From Labilithrix luteola (lineage in GTDB: Bacteria; Myxococcota_A; Polyangia; Polyangiales; Polyangiaceae), in assembly GCF_001263205.1 (NCBI RefSeq), contig NZ_CP012333.1, positions 4,689,001 to 4,753,000 of the forward strand: a DNA stretch of 64,000 nucleotides. Direction: 5' to 3'. How positions within the stretch are numbered: the first letter of the stretch is position 1; every line of letters starts with the position of its first letter. The notes beneath the pieces were generated by a model, which saw only the letters and a list, made by a program, of their open reading frames with translations, had not been told where the DNA came from and ran no database searches. Shown piece after piece: positions 18,293-25,319 of the stretch. The position numbers were made by a program, and so were the translations under genes.

Positions 18293-18314
18293 CTCCGGAC
18301 CTTGCGGTCGAATT
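18293..18314 (-). promoter_or_regulatory. Ada-box-like operator 1 (oxygenase operon)
   Basis: Read on the minus strand the site is AATTCGACCGCAAGG followed by TCCGGAG. It contains AAT-N6-GCAA exactly, the A and B boxes of the E. coli Ada operator. It lies about 71 bp before the ATG at 18231. The same extended sequence precedes other genes of the island. Confidence 0.65.
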
Positions 18315-18346
18315 GAAAGACCTGAAATCGAAGGGCGAGGACGACC

Positions 18347-18673
18347 TCACGCGAGACGGAGGACTGTACTTTCGCCGAGCAAGTACGTTTCACCAGAGGC
18401 CAAGCGCACCTCGACGTCTCCACTTTGGAGCAGATCCCAGACAGCCAAGCCATCGACGACGAGCTCACCGATGTACGAGATGACGACCGCCTTGTCTGGA
18501 TCTCCCGCCCGTGCGACGAGCATCGCCACGATGGCGCCCATCCCATCGAAGTGTCGATGTCGTTTCCTTGCTTCGTCTCCGCCATCGCAGGAGAGGTGCG
18601 TCGAACCTCTTGGAGACGGGGGGCGAGCGAGATCAGCCTGAGCGGAAACCTGTTTGGTCTTCATGGCATTCAT
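18347..18673 (-). CDS. hypothetical protein between ada and the oxygenase operon
   Basis: Up to 108 residues (MNAMKTKQVSAQ start; the ATG at 18664 is an alternative). The C-terminal half (AVVISYIGELVVDGLAVWDLL, then VEVRLASGETYLLGE) looks like a compact beta-rich domain with good codon bias. I do not recognise the family. It is on the same strand as the island genes and is preceded by a degenerate Ada-box-like site, so it is probably part of the response. Confidence 0.5.
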   Translation of the reverse strand: MNAMKTKQVSAQADLARPPSPRGSTHLSCDGGDEARKRHRHFDGMGAIVAMLVARAGDPDKAVVISYIGELVVDGLAVWDLLQSGDVEVRLASGETYLLGESTVLRLA

Positions 18674-18700
18674 GTTGGGCAGGGGGCGCTTGCCGCGACA

Positions 18701-18722
18701 CTCCGATTTCTCTCTTCGAATC
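18701..18722 (-). promoter_or_regulatory. Ada-box-like operator 2 (degenerate)
   Basis: The minus strand reads GATTCGAAGAGAGAAATCGGAG. The flanking ATTCGA and TCGGAGTGTC match the other sites, but the GCAA core is not conserved. It lies 28-50 bp upstream of the gene ending at 18347. Confidence 0.35.
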
Positions 18723-18762
18723 GACGATGGGCTGCCTTACAGCGCGCGATCCATCGCCGAAC

Positions 18763-19893
18763 TCAGCTGTCTTCCTTGTGGACCACCTCGAGAGGCTTCG
18801 ATGCCTCTCGCTCGAGGAGTGCACGTTTTCGAGCGACTCCCCACGCGTAGCCGGAGAGGCCGCCGTTATTTCGAATAACGCGGTGACATGGAATGGCGAC
18901 CGCGAGGTTGTTTGCGGCGCAGGCGCTGGCTACTGCTCGTACGAACTCGGGAACTCCGATGCGTCGCGCAATCTCGGCGTAGGACGCCGTCTCGCCGACG
19001 GGGATCGCCTGCAGCGCTCGCCATACGCGGCGCTGGAACGCCGTCCCGCGGACGTCGAGCGGCAGGTCGAGGCCGACGGTGGGGTTCTCGACGAAGCCCA
19101 CCACCCGCGCGATCAGAGTCTCGTATTCACGGTCAGCGCCGATGAGGTGCGCCTTCGGGAAGCGGTCCTGGAGACTGTGGACGAGCTCTTCTGGGTCGTC
19201 CCCGAGCAATATCGCGGCGACGCCCTTGATGCTCGACGCTACGAGGATCGCGCCGAGTGAAGTCTGTCCGACCGCGAACCTAATCTCCTCGTTTGCTCCG
19301 CCTGCTCGATACTTTGTTGGCGTCATGCCGAGCATGCCCGTCGACTTCTCGTAGAAACGGCCGCTGGAATTGAAGCCGGCGTCATAGATCGATTCGGTAA
19401 CACTGTTGCCGGTCTCGAGCCCCTCGCGAACCTTCTTCGCCCGGTCGGCGGCCGCATAGTCCTTGGGCGTCAGGCCGGTTGCAGCCTTGAACACGCGATG
19501 AAAGTAGCTGGGACTCCGACCGACGGATTCGGCGAGGCTCTCCAATGAGGGTTCCTCCTCGCTCTCCTCGATGATGCGGCAGGCCTTGACGACGAGCGCC
19601 GCGTTCTCGCTCTCCACCGAGGGCCCCTCGGGGTTGCAGCGCTTGCAAGGCCGGAAGCCGGTGGCTCTCGCGCTCTCGAGCGTGTCATGGATCGTAACGT
19701 TCTTGGGGTGCGCGGTGCGCGATGGACAGGAAGGACGACAATAGATTCCGGTGGTCAGCACCGAGTACCAGAACTGACCGTCGGCCATCTTGTCGCGGGC
19801 GACGATGCGCGCCCAGCGCGGGTCATTGGCTACTGGGATCGGCTTTGTTCGCAGGCCAGGTGCATCTTTCTGCGTGTTCGTCGGCATGCGCAT
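18763..19893 (-). CDS. ada: Ada: bifunctional methylation sensor/activator and O6-alkylguanine-DNA alkyltransferase
   Basis: A 376-residue full-length Ada. The N-terminal Zn domain has C52 and C56 (YCRPSC) and C83 and C86 (CKRC); one of these takes methyl from phosphotriesters and switches the protein to an activator. The AraC-type HTH spans about residues 110-195 (LESLAESVGRSPSYFHRVFK, then DAGFNSSGRFYEKST). The C-terminal methyltransferase has the active-site IPCHRV near residue 336, followed by NNGGLSGYAWG. All key residues are present. Two Ada-box-like sites lie upstream, consistent with self-activation. It is the likely master regulator of the genes from 16.2 to 22.1 kb. Confidence 0.96.
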   Translation of the reverse strand: MRMPTNTQKDAPGLRTKPIPVANDPRWARIVARDKMADGQFWYSVLTTGIYCRPSCPSRTAHPKNVTIHDTLESARATGFRPCKRCNPEGPSVESENAALVVKACRIIEESEEEPSLESLAESVGRSPSYFHRVFKAATGLTPKDYAAADRAKKVREGLETGNSVTESIYDAGFNSSGRFYEKSTGMLGMTPTKYRAGGANEEIRFAVGQTSLGAILVASSIKGVAAILLGDDPEELVHSLQDRFPKAHLIGADREYETLIARVVGFVENPTVGLDLPLDVRGTAFQRRVWRALQAIPVGETASYAEIARRIGVPEFVRAVASACAANNLAVAIPCHRVIRNNGGLSGYAWGVARKRALLEREASKPLEVVHKEDS

Positions 19894-19944
19894 AATCTCG
19901 AGGCGGTTCTTCGTCGACTATTGCTTCGAAGGGCATTCGAGACA

Positions 19945-19966
19945 CTCCGATCCTTGCTCTCGAAAT
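19945..19966 (-). promoter_or_regulatory. Ada-box-like operator 3 (ada, proximal)
   Basis: The minus strand reads ATTTCGAGAGCAAGG followed by ATCGGAGTGTC, an ATT-N6-GCAA variant. It lies about 61 bp before the ada ATG at 19893. Confidence 0.6.
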
Positions 19967-20035
19967 CAGGGTCTGCTTTCTCTTTATCGGTGAACTTGAC
20001 TATCGGCACGCTATCGCTGCGGTCTTCCAGCGACG

Positions 20036-20057
20036 CTCCGGCCCTTGCTCTTCAAAT
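20036..20057 (-). promoter_or_regulatory. Ada-box-like operator 4 (ada, distal)
   Basis: The minus strand reads ATTTGAAGAGCAAGG followed by GCCGGAGCGTC. It lies 91 bp upstream of operator 3 and about 152 bp before the ada start, giving ada a tandem pair of sites. Confidence 0.55.
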
Positions 20058-20098
20058 CGAAATGCAGCTGAAGATTTTTCGAGACGTCTTAAATAGGT

Positions 20099-20128
20099 GA
20101 GGCCCGCACCGGGGGTCGGGCGGGCCTC
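20099..20128 (-). terminator. hairpin after the SnoaL-like gene
   Basis: Arms GAGGCCCG (20099-20106) and CGGGCCTC (20121-20128) form a perfect 8-bp stem about 50 bp beyond the stop of the gene at 20177. There is no clean T-run, so the terminator call is moderate. Confidence 0.5.
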
Positions 20129-20176
20129 GATTTCTCGCGGAGAGCGCCGACCCAAGTGGATCGGTGCCGCGCGATA

Positions 20177-20626
20177 TCAAACAGGCTTGACGAGTCCGAG
20201 CTGCGTCATGGCCGTGAGACCGTCGTCCAGACCGATCTCCTCGATGATCTTTCCGTCGATCACCTTCAATACCGTCGTGCCGGTGAAGCGCATCTTGCGG
20301 CCAGTCGCGGCGGGAAGGCCGCCAAGCAGGAAGTCCTTGAAGGCCGGCCCCGTGTGCGTTCCGCCGCCTTCCCACTGACCGACGACGTAGTCGCCTTCCG
20401 CGATCAGATCGGCGGTGCCCCAGAAGTTGAGGTCGGGAAAAGCTGCACGGAAGTCGGTCATGAACGCCCTGATGTCAGCCCGCCCACGGCGTGGCTCGTG
20501 AAGCGAGTACTTGAGCAGCATGTCGGGCGCGGCGATCTCTTCGATGACCGCGAGATTCACGTTCTTTCCCCAGAACTCGGTGAACCAGCGACCAACGACA
20601 GCCTTGTTGTCATTCTCTTTGCCCAT
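20177..20626 (-). CDS. SnoaL-like / ester cyclase-family protein
   Basis: A 149-residue protein with the NTF2-like SnoaL fold: VVGRWFTEFWGKNV, ADIRAFMTDFRAAFPDLNF, YVVGQWEGGGTHTGP and GRKMRFTGTTVLKVIDGKI. Such proteins are small polyketide cyclases, isomerases or ligand-binding folds, so the exact role is open. I chose the ATG at 20626 for the canonical N-terminus. A weak Ada-box-like site lies about 90-110 bp upstream, so it may be co-regulated with the repair genes even though it is not an obvious repair enzyme. Confidence 0.85.
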   Translation of the reverse strand: MGKENDNKAVVGRWFTEFWGKNVNLAVIEEIAAPDMLLKYSLHEPRRGRADIRAFMTDFRAAFPDLNFWGTADLIAEGDYVVGQWEGGGTHTGPAFKDFLLGGLPAATGRKMRFTGTTVLKVIDGKIIEEIGLDDGLTAMTQLGLVKPV

Positions 20627-20714
20627 TTGGAGACCGTCCTTTCGTTGACGTCGAAATGTCATCGAACCGCTCGGTGACGTGGATAGGGAGTAGTCGAGGG
20701 GCGCTCCGACGGAA

Positions 20715-20736
20715 CTCCGGTTCTTACTTTCAAACT
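20715..20736 (-). promoter_or_regulatory. Ada-box-like operator 5 (SnoaL-like gene)
   Basis: The minus strand reads AGTTTGAAAGTAAG followed by AACCGGAGTTCC. The core is GTAA rather than GCAA, but the TTTGA and CCGGAG flanks match the other sites. It lies about 98 bp before the ATG at 20626. Confidence 0.45.
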
Positions 20737-20804
20737 CGCGCGGTCGAAGCATGGTTTCGGATCCACCATGAGCCATGGGCTTCATGCTCGCTTTCCACGG
20801 GTCG

Positions 20805-21458
20805 TCACCGCCGCGCTCCGGAAGCGGGCAGTCGCCAGAGATACCAGGCAGCCACGGTTCGGTAGGGGCTCCAAGCGGCTCCGAGGTCGCGCATACGGCG
20901 TGGCGTCGGCGTTTCGTCGAGCCGCTTCAGGCGTCGATACCCCTCACGAACCCCGAAGTCGCCGATCGGCAAGATGTCGGGGCGCTCCAGGCTGTAGATG
21001 AGGAGCATCTCGACGGTCCACCGCCCCACACCACGGAGCGTCGTGAGGCGGTCGATGAGGGCTTCGTCGCTCACGTTCCGCGCTTCAGCCAGCGTCGGCA
21101 CGATTCCGTCGAGGGTGGCCTGCGCGATTCCGCGGATGGTTGCTACCTTGGCCGTCGAGAAGCCGCATGCGCGAAGCTTCTCTTCCTTCGTGGCGAGGAT
21201 TTGCTCCGCCGAGGGGAAGGTCGCGCCGGAGTAGAGCTCGAGCCATCGGCCGAGGATGGCGTCTCCGGCCTTCGCGTGGAGCTGTTGGTACGCGATGGCG
21301 CGTACGAGAGCCTCATACGGCTCGCGGGTTGGTTTCGGTTCGAGCCGACACGGCCCGACGGCCTCGACGTGGCGAGCCCAGTCTTCATCCACGCGGGAGA
21401 GGAACTGGGCGGCACGTCGCAACGTCTTCGGAGAGAGGTCTGGTTCCGTCGCGGTCAT
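20805..21458 (-). CDS. alkA: DNA-3-methyladenine glycosylase II (AlkA-like)
   Basis: A 217-residue HhH-GPD glycosylase that removes 3-methyladenine and related bases, starting base excision repair. The helix-hairpin-helix and catalytic region reads LTTLRGVGRWTVEMLLIYSL, followed by the catalytic-Asp loop DILPIGDFGVREGY near residue 170. The N-terminal QLSSK-type strand of E. coli AlkA is absent, so this is the short bacterial form. It begins 13 bp after the methyltransferase gene at 21472 and is probably co-transcribed from operator 6. Confidence 0.93.
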   Translation of the reverse strand: MTATEPDLSPKTLRRAAQFLSRVDEDWARHVEAVGPCRLEPKPTREPYEALVRAIAYQQLHAKAGDAILGRWLELYSGATFPSAEQILATKEEKLRACGFSTAKVATIRGIAQATLDGIVPTLAEARNVSDEALIDRLTTLRGVGRWTVEMLLIYSLERPDILPIGDFGVREGYRRLKRLDETPTPRRMRDLGAAWSPYRTVAAWYLWRLPASGARR

Positions 21459-21471
21459 CGGTGAGCTCGTG

Positions 21472-22026
21472 TCAGAATCCAGGGAGCATCTCGGTTCGAG
21501 GCGCGACGCGCTTCGTCGGGAGCGCCTTCTCGTGCTCGAGGAGCCACTGCTTGCGCGGCAGTCCCCATGCGAAGCCCTTGAGATCGCCGTTGTTCGCGAT
21601 CACGCGGTGACACGGCACGACGATCGCGATCGGGTTCGCGCCGATCGCTGCGCCGATGTCGATGGCCGCGCGCGGATCTTGGAAGCCGAGCTCCTTCGCG
21701 AGCTTGCCGTAGCTGGTGGTCGTGCCGCACGGGATGCGCTGCAGCGCTGCCCACACGCGTCCCTGCAACTCGGTCCCCTCCGTCGCCGTCGGGAGTGACT
21801 CCAGCGCCGTCAGCTCATCGGCGAAGTACCGTCCGAGCGCGCGTGCGATTGGTTCCGGTGGGGGGATCTCTCGAAGCGCGTCGACTCCATATCGCTCGCG
21901 CAGACCACGGCGCAGGTGCCAACGCTGGTCCGCGAACCCCAGCGCGTGCAGGACCTGTTGTTCGTCGGTGACGAGCAGGAGGTCGCCGAGCGGCGATCCG
22001 AGTTGGCTCAAGGACAATTGGTTCAT
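21472..22026 (-). CDS. O6-alkylguanine-DNA alkyltransferase (Ogt/MGMT type)
   Basis: A 184-residue suicide methyltransferase acting on O6-alkylguanine in DNA. The active site is IVVPCHRVIANNGDLKGFAWG with its acceptor Cys near residue 146, preceded by the arginine-finger helix (GRVWAALQRIPCGTTTSYGKLA). The ATG at 22026 starts at the family's short N-terminal domain. It is independent of the methyltransferase domain in Ada, so the island encodes two such activities. It heads a two-gene unit with alkA under operator 6. Confidence 0.95.
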   Translation of the reverse strand: MNQLSLSQLGSPLGDLLLVTDEQQVLHALGFADQRWHLRRGLRERYGVDALREIPPPEPIARALGRYFADELTALESLPTATEGTELQGRVWAALQRIPCGTTTSYGKLAKELGFQDPRAAIDIGAAIGANPIAIVVPCHRVIANNGDLKGFAWGLPRKQWLLEHEKALPTKRVAPRTEMLPGF

Positions 22027-22096
22027 GACGTTTTCCTCTGTTGGAGACGCTTCTCGCGTCTCGAGAACAACCTGCATCGAGGTGACAGATGCCGCG

Positions 22097-22118
22097 CTCC
22101 GATCCTTGCGATCGAATT
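22097..22118 (-). promoter_or_regulatory. Ada-box-like operator 6 (methyltransferase-alkA unit)
   Basis: The minus strand reads AATTCGATCGCAAGG followed by ATCGGAGCG, an exact AAT-N6-GCAA. It lies about 80 bp before the ATG at 22026. Confidence 0.65.
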
Positions 22119-22143
22119 CGTCGGCGCGTTCGACCGGGGCCGT

Positions 22144-22530
22144 CTATCCCGCTCGACGGAGGGTGAGATTGAAGCGATGAGCGCCCGTCTGCGGATGCAC
22201 CGCTTCCAACGCGCGCTCGTTCTTGTTTTGATGGAGCGTGAGCCGCGAGCCCGGCGCGTAGCGATTCACCAAGCAAGCGTCCGGCGCGAAGTCGGGGAAT
22301 CCCGTCTCCGAAGCTGCGGAGCGCGCGAGTCGCTGCAAGACCTCTGGCGTTGCCGGCCGGGCCTCGCCCGTGAGCGGATCGAGCTCAGTGTATCGATAGG
22401 ATTCGAGGAGGACGCAGCGGGGCCCGAGCCTTGCGATCTCCGCCTCACCATCTCGAGGACTTCGGCGCGTTTCTGCGTCGACGACGAAGTCGATCGGCTC
22501 GTGACCATTGTCGAAGACGGCGACCTCACC
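22144..22530 (-). pseudogene. AlkB-type dioxygenase remnant
   Basis: From about 22400 to 22144 the frame matches AlkB: SYRYTELDPLTGEARPATPE, GFPDFAPDACLVNRYAPG, TLHQNKNE and the C-terminal HRFNLTLRRAG. Two faults are visible. The iron-binding HxD is HQN. About 70-80 residues between that motif and the C-terminal Arg motif, including the distal His, are missing. Upstream sequence in the same open frame (EGEVAVFDNGHEPIDF) is not recognised as AlkB. It is inactive. Confidence 0.7.
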
Positions 22531-22680
22531 CTCTCGTGTTAGGAACCCGCGGAAAAACCGAGACTGGCGTGACCTGGGCGTTCCACCCGTTGCGTGCCGT
22601 TTCGGTCGAAGTGGTGACGATGGTGGACAGCATTCCGGCGCAGGTGGGGAGGGCGACGGGAAGGCCGCGCGTGACCGTCA

Positions 22681-23217
22681 GCTCCAAGGTCCTCGGGCCG
22701 TCCAGCTTCGCGCGAAGGCCGCACTCGCCCGTAGCGCGTCGAGGGGCGGCCAGAGGAATGGTGAGATGGCGCCGACAATCTCGGCGAGCGCCTTGGGTAT
22801 CGCCGTCTTCGACAGGCGTGACATGAACGCCTTCCACTGCTTCTGCTTCGCGCCGTCCTTCGAGAACGCTTCAGTGAGTGCGAACGAGGACTGCCTCGGG
22901 GAGGGGCGTGCTCCGCTTCTCGAACGTCGCCTAGAACGCGCGTCTGCGGGCATGGCTCCTTCGAAGGCGAAGTTCTGCGAGAGGAACCAGATGTCGAAGA
23001 AGTCCTTCATCCGGCTGTTCGCGATGCCGAGGTCGACCATCGCCGAACCCCACGTCGACCTGGGGAGCGAGCCGCGCGATGCCGAGGGTGCCGGTGAACG
23101 TCACGCGCACGCGTTCGTACTCTGCGTCCTCCCTTATCCGCGCGGCCTTCACGCTTTTCGCGTCGAAGAACATCGCGTCGTCCTCGACCTCGGCGGCTGG
23201 ATCGACACGGCGTTCTA
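22681..23217 (-). pseudogene. AbiEii-like nucleotidyltransferase (toxin) remnant
   Basis: Two frames read as parts of an AbiEii/AbiGii-type nucleotidyltransferase. The first (about 23217-23040) has MFFDAKSVKAARIREDAEYE and LAPQVDVGFGD. The second (23040-22681) has MVDLGIANSRMKDFFDIWFL and FALTEAFSKDGAKQKQWKAF. The N-terminal GGT nucleotidyl motif is missing, the frame breaks near 23040, and a scrambled stretch lies near 22900-22950. No antitoxin gene is seen beside it. It is a dead copy. Confidence 0.65.
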
Positions 23218-23395
23218 AGGACTCGTGTTCCAGAACGGCTAGCGCCGCCAATCGGGCTCCGTCCACACCTCGAAGATGCGCGCCGCCGAGATTCGAATCG
23301 TGTAGCGCACGAATGCGCTCCGCGAAGACCAGGTCAGCACATCGACGGCGTGTGGACGAGAATGTACTGGGAACCGCTTCGGAAGTATCTGGAGG

Positions 23396-23740
23396 CTACT
23401 GCCGCTTCGTCGTGAGCCAGGCGTAGTCGGCCTCGAGCTCGGCATCGCTGATGAGCGAGCTGTCGAAGGCGGGCATGGGGCCGCCGCCGGAGCGGACGCG
23501 TGCGATGTAGCCTTGTTCGTCGCGCGTGCCGGGGATGGCTGGGTTCTTGTCTTTGCCTCGGCCCTCGTCGCCATGGCACGTCGCGCAGAGGTTGGTGAAC
23601 GCGCCCGACAGATGCGCGGTGTTGCCTCCGTCCGGAGCACTGTTGCCGGACTTGGGCTGGCCCACGTCGTCGCTCGAAGAGCATGCGCTGGTGAGGCTCG
23701 CGAAGATCGCGAGGCTCGAAATCCATTGTGCTAATTTCAT
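23396..23740 (-). CDS. mono-haem c-type cytochrome lipoprotein
   Basis: A 114-residue exported lipoprotein with signal MKLAQWISSLAIFASLTSAC (lipobox SAC). The haem-binding site is CATCH near residue 52, and a candidate Met ligand is in GGPMPAFDSS. The fold is a small class I cytochrome c. It follows the DUF1552 gene by 13 bp and is the third gene of an operon with DUF1592, suggesting the three act together at the cell envelope. The electron partner is unknown. Confidence 0.9.
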   Translation of the reverse strand: MKLAQWISSLAIFASLTSACSSSDDVGQPKSGNSAPDGGNTAHLSGAFTNLCATCHGDEGRGKDKNPAIPGTRDEQGYIARVRSGGGPMPAFDSSLISDAELEADYAWLTTKRQ

Positions 23741-23753
23741 CGATGTCGCCTCG

Positions 23754-25319
23754 TCACGCCAAGAAGGGAAGGAGCTCGCCGGTCTTTTGCCACATGGCAT
23801 CCGTGTAGACCTGCGCTTGAGTGAATCCGTTGTTGGTGAAGAAGTAGCTGCCCGTATCGAACGTCGGACGTGCGCCGTAGCCGCCGTGGCTCGACTCGGA
23901 CCACTCGCTCTTCGGGATCCCCATCGCCAAGAGCGCCGTGCTGAGCCACTGGTTGTAGAGCAGGCCGGGCCAGAGCGACTCCGTGCCCGTGGTGGAGTCG
24001 CCGCTCAGCTGACGCGAGAGGTTGCGATAATCGCAATAGTTCCCCGTCTTGATCGCTCCGCCGGCCGAGCCGGCCGTGATGACCGGCATCGAGAATGGAA
24101 GGTGCGTGACGTTGCCGCTCTCCTGGCCCCACGCGACGAGGCAGTGATCGAGCAGCGTCTTGCCCGCGCCGTCACTGAAGCTGTCGAGGCGGCTGACGAG
24201 GTCCATGAAGACGCCCGAGAAGAAGGTGCGGTTGAACTCCTTGATGAGCGCCTGGGCGGTACCTCCCTCGCTTGCGGCGTGCGCGACGTTTTGGTGCCAG
24301 TCTTCGCCTTGGGCAGGGCGCGAGGTGAAGGTCAGCCCCATGGGGTTCTCGTCGATGCCGAACGTCACGATGCGCGTCGAACCGCAGTTGATCGCGATCG
24401 CTAGGACCTCGTTCATCAGCCTGAAGAACTCGACGTTTCTCGTCGGATTACCGTCCATCGGGCGCAGCGCGAGGTTGTCGCTCGTCGGTCGCGCCGGCAC
24501 CTGACAGCCGGCTGAGAGCGGAGCCTTCAGGCGCCGCTGCACTTCCGCGACGGCCTGCATGTGTTGATCGAGTCGCAGCTTGTCTTCTTGCGACAAGCGC
24601 TTGTTGCCGTCGCGAAGGCGCTTGTAGCTCTCGAGGACCTGGTCGACGACAGGCGGTCTCGGCGCGCCGCCTGGTGATGGCGTCGAGGCGACGCCGCCGA
24701 GGAGCGTGTCGAAGAGTCCCTGCGAGCTCTCCGTGCCGCCGATGGCGTTGTTCGAGACTCCCGACGATGCGACACCGGGAGTTCGGTATCCGTAGATTCC
24801 GCTATTGGTTTTGCTGATTGCGACGCTTCGCCTTCGGACCGACGCAACGCTCGGGTAGAAGGCGGGAGAATAGGCCATGATCTGGTCGATCGTGGCGCGG
24901 GGCTCCTGCGGTATCTCCTTGTTCTTATCGTAATAGCCGAGTGAGCCGCCGAAGTTGTGGGCCATATCGGTGGTGATGTCGAGGCCGCGCAAGATGTTCA
25001 TCTTGGCCACGACCGCCGGCGTCAATACCGACGACTTTGCCGTGAGGACTGGGCTTATCGAGGCGTCTCCGCCGCCCGTGGACGCTACCAGCGCGCCTCG
25101 CCTCACCGCGTGGTTGTATTGAACAGTCTGGGTGAGGGCCGAATCCGCTGGCCACATGTTGGCGTTCCAGACGCCGCCGTGCGGCGTGCGAAAGTGGACG
25201 AAGCACTTGCTGTTGCCGACGTCGGCATACGCCGGGCTCGTCTTGAACAGCGAAGGCAACACCGGCAGCGCGAGAAGCGCGCCCCCCACTCCTTTGAGGA
25301 AACGTCGCCGCTCCATCAC
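23754..25319 (-). CDS. DUF1552 protein, Tat-exported
   Basis: A 521-residue DUF1552 protein with a Tat-type N-terminus (MMERRRFLKGVGGALLALPVL). Family features include VHFRTPHGGVWNANMWP, NILRGLDITTDMAHNFGG, RLSQEDKLRLDQHM and CLVAWGQESGNVTH. The family is abundant in planctomycetes and myxobacteria, and its catalytic activity is not established. The start overlaps the DUF1592 stop by 4 nt (ATGA), so the pair is translationally coupled. A periplasmic, possibly metal-dependent hydrolytic or redox role is inference. Confidence 0.93.
   Translation of the reverse strand: MMERRRFLKGVGGALLALPVLPSLFKTSPAYADVGNSKCFVHFRTPHGGVWNANMWPADSALTQTVQYNHAVRRGALVASTGGGDASISPVLTAKSSVLTPAVVAKMNILRGLDITTDMAHNFGGSLGYYDKNKEIPQEPRATIDQIMAYSPAFYPSVASVRRRSVAISKTNSGIYGYRTPGVASSGVSNNAIGGTESSQGLFDTLLGGVASTPSPGGAPRPPVVDQVLESYKRLRDGNKRLSQEDKLRLDQHMQAVAEVQRRLKAPLSAGCQVPARPTSDNLALRPMDGNPTRNVEFFRLMNEVLAIAINCGSTRIVTFGIDENPMGLTFTSRPAQGEDWHQNVAHAASEGGTAQALIKEFNRTFFSGVFMDLVSRLDSFSDGAGKTLLDHCLVAWGQESGNVTHLPFSMPVITAGSAGGAIKTGNYCDYRNLSRQLSGDSTTGTESLWPGLLYNQWLSTALLAMGIPKSEWSESSHGGYGARPTFDTGSYFFTNNGFTQAQVYTDAMWQKTGELLPFLA

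Noticed and set aside
22681..23217. An active AbiE-type toxin-antitoxin system
   Set aside because: The nucleotidyltransferase is split between frames, lacks its N-terminal motif and has no antitoxin gene beside it.
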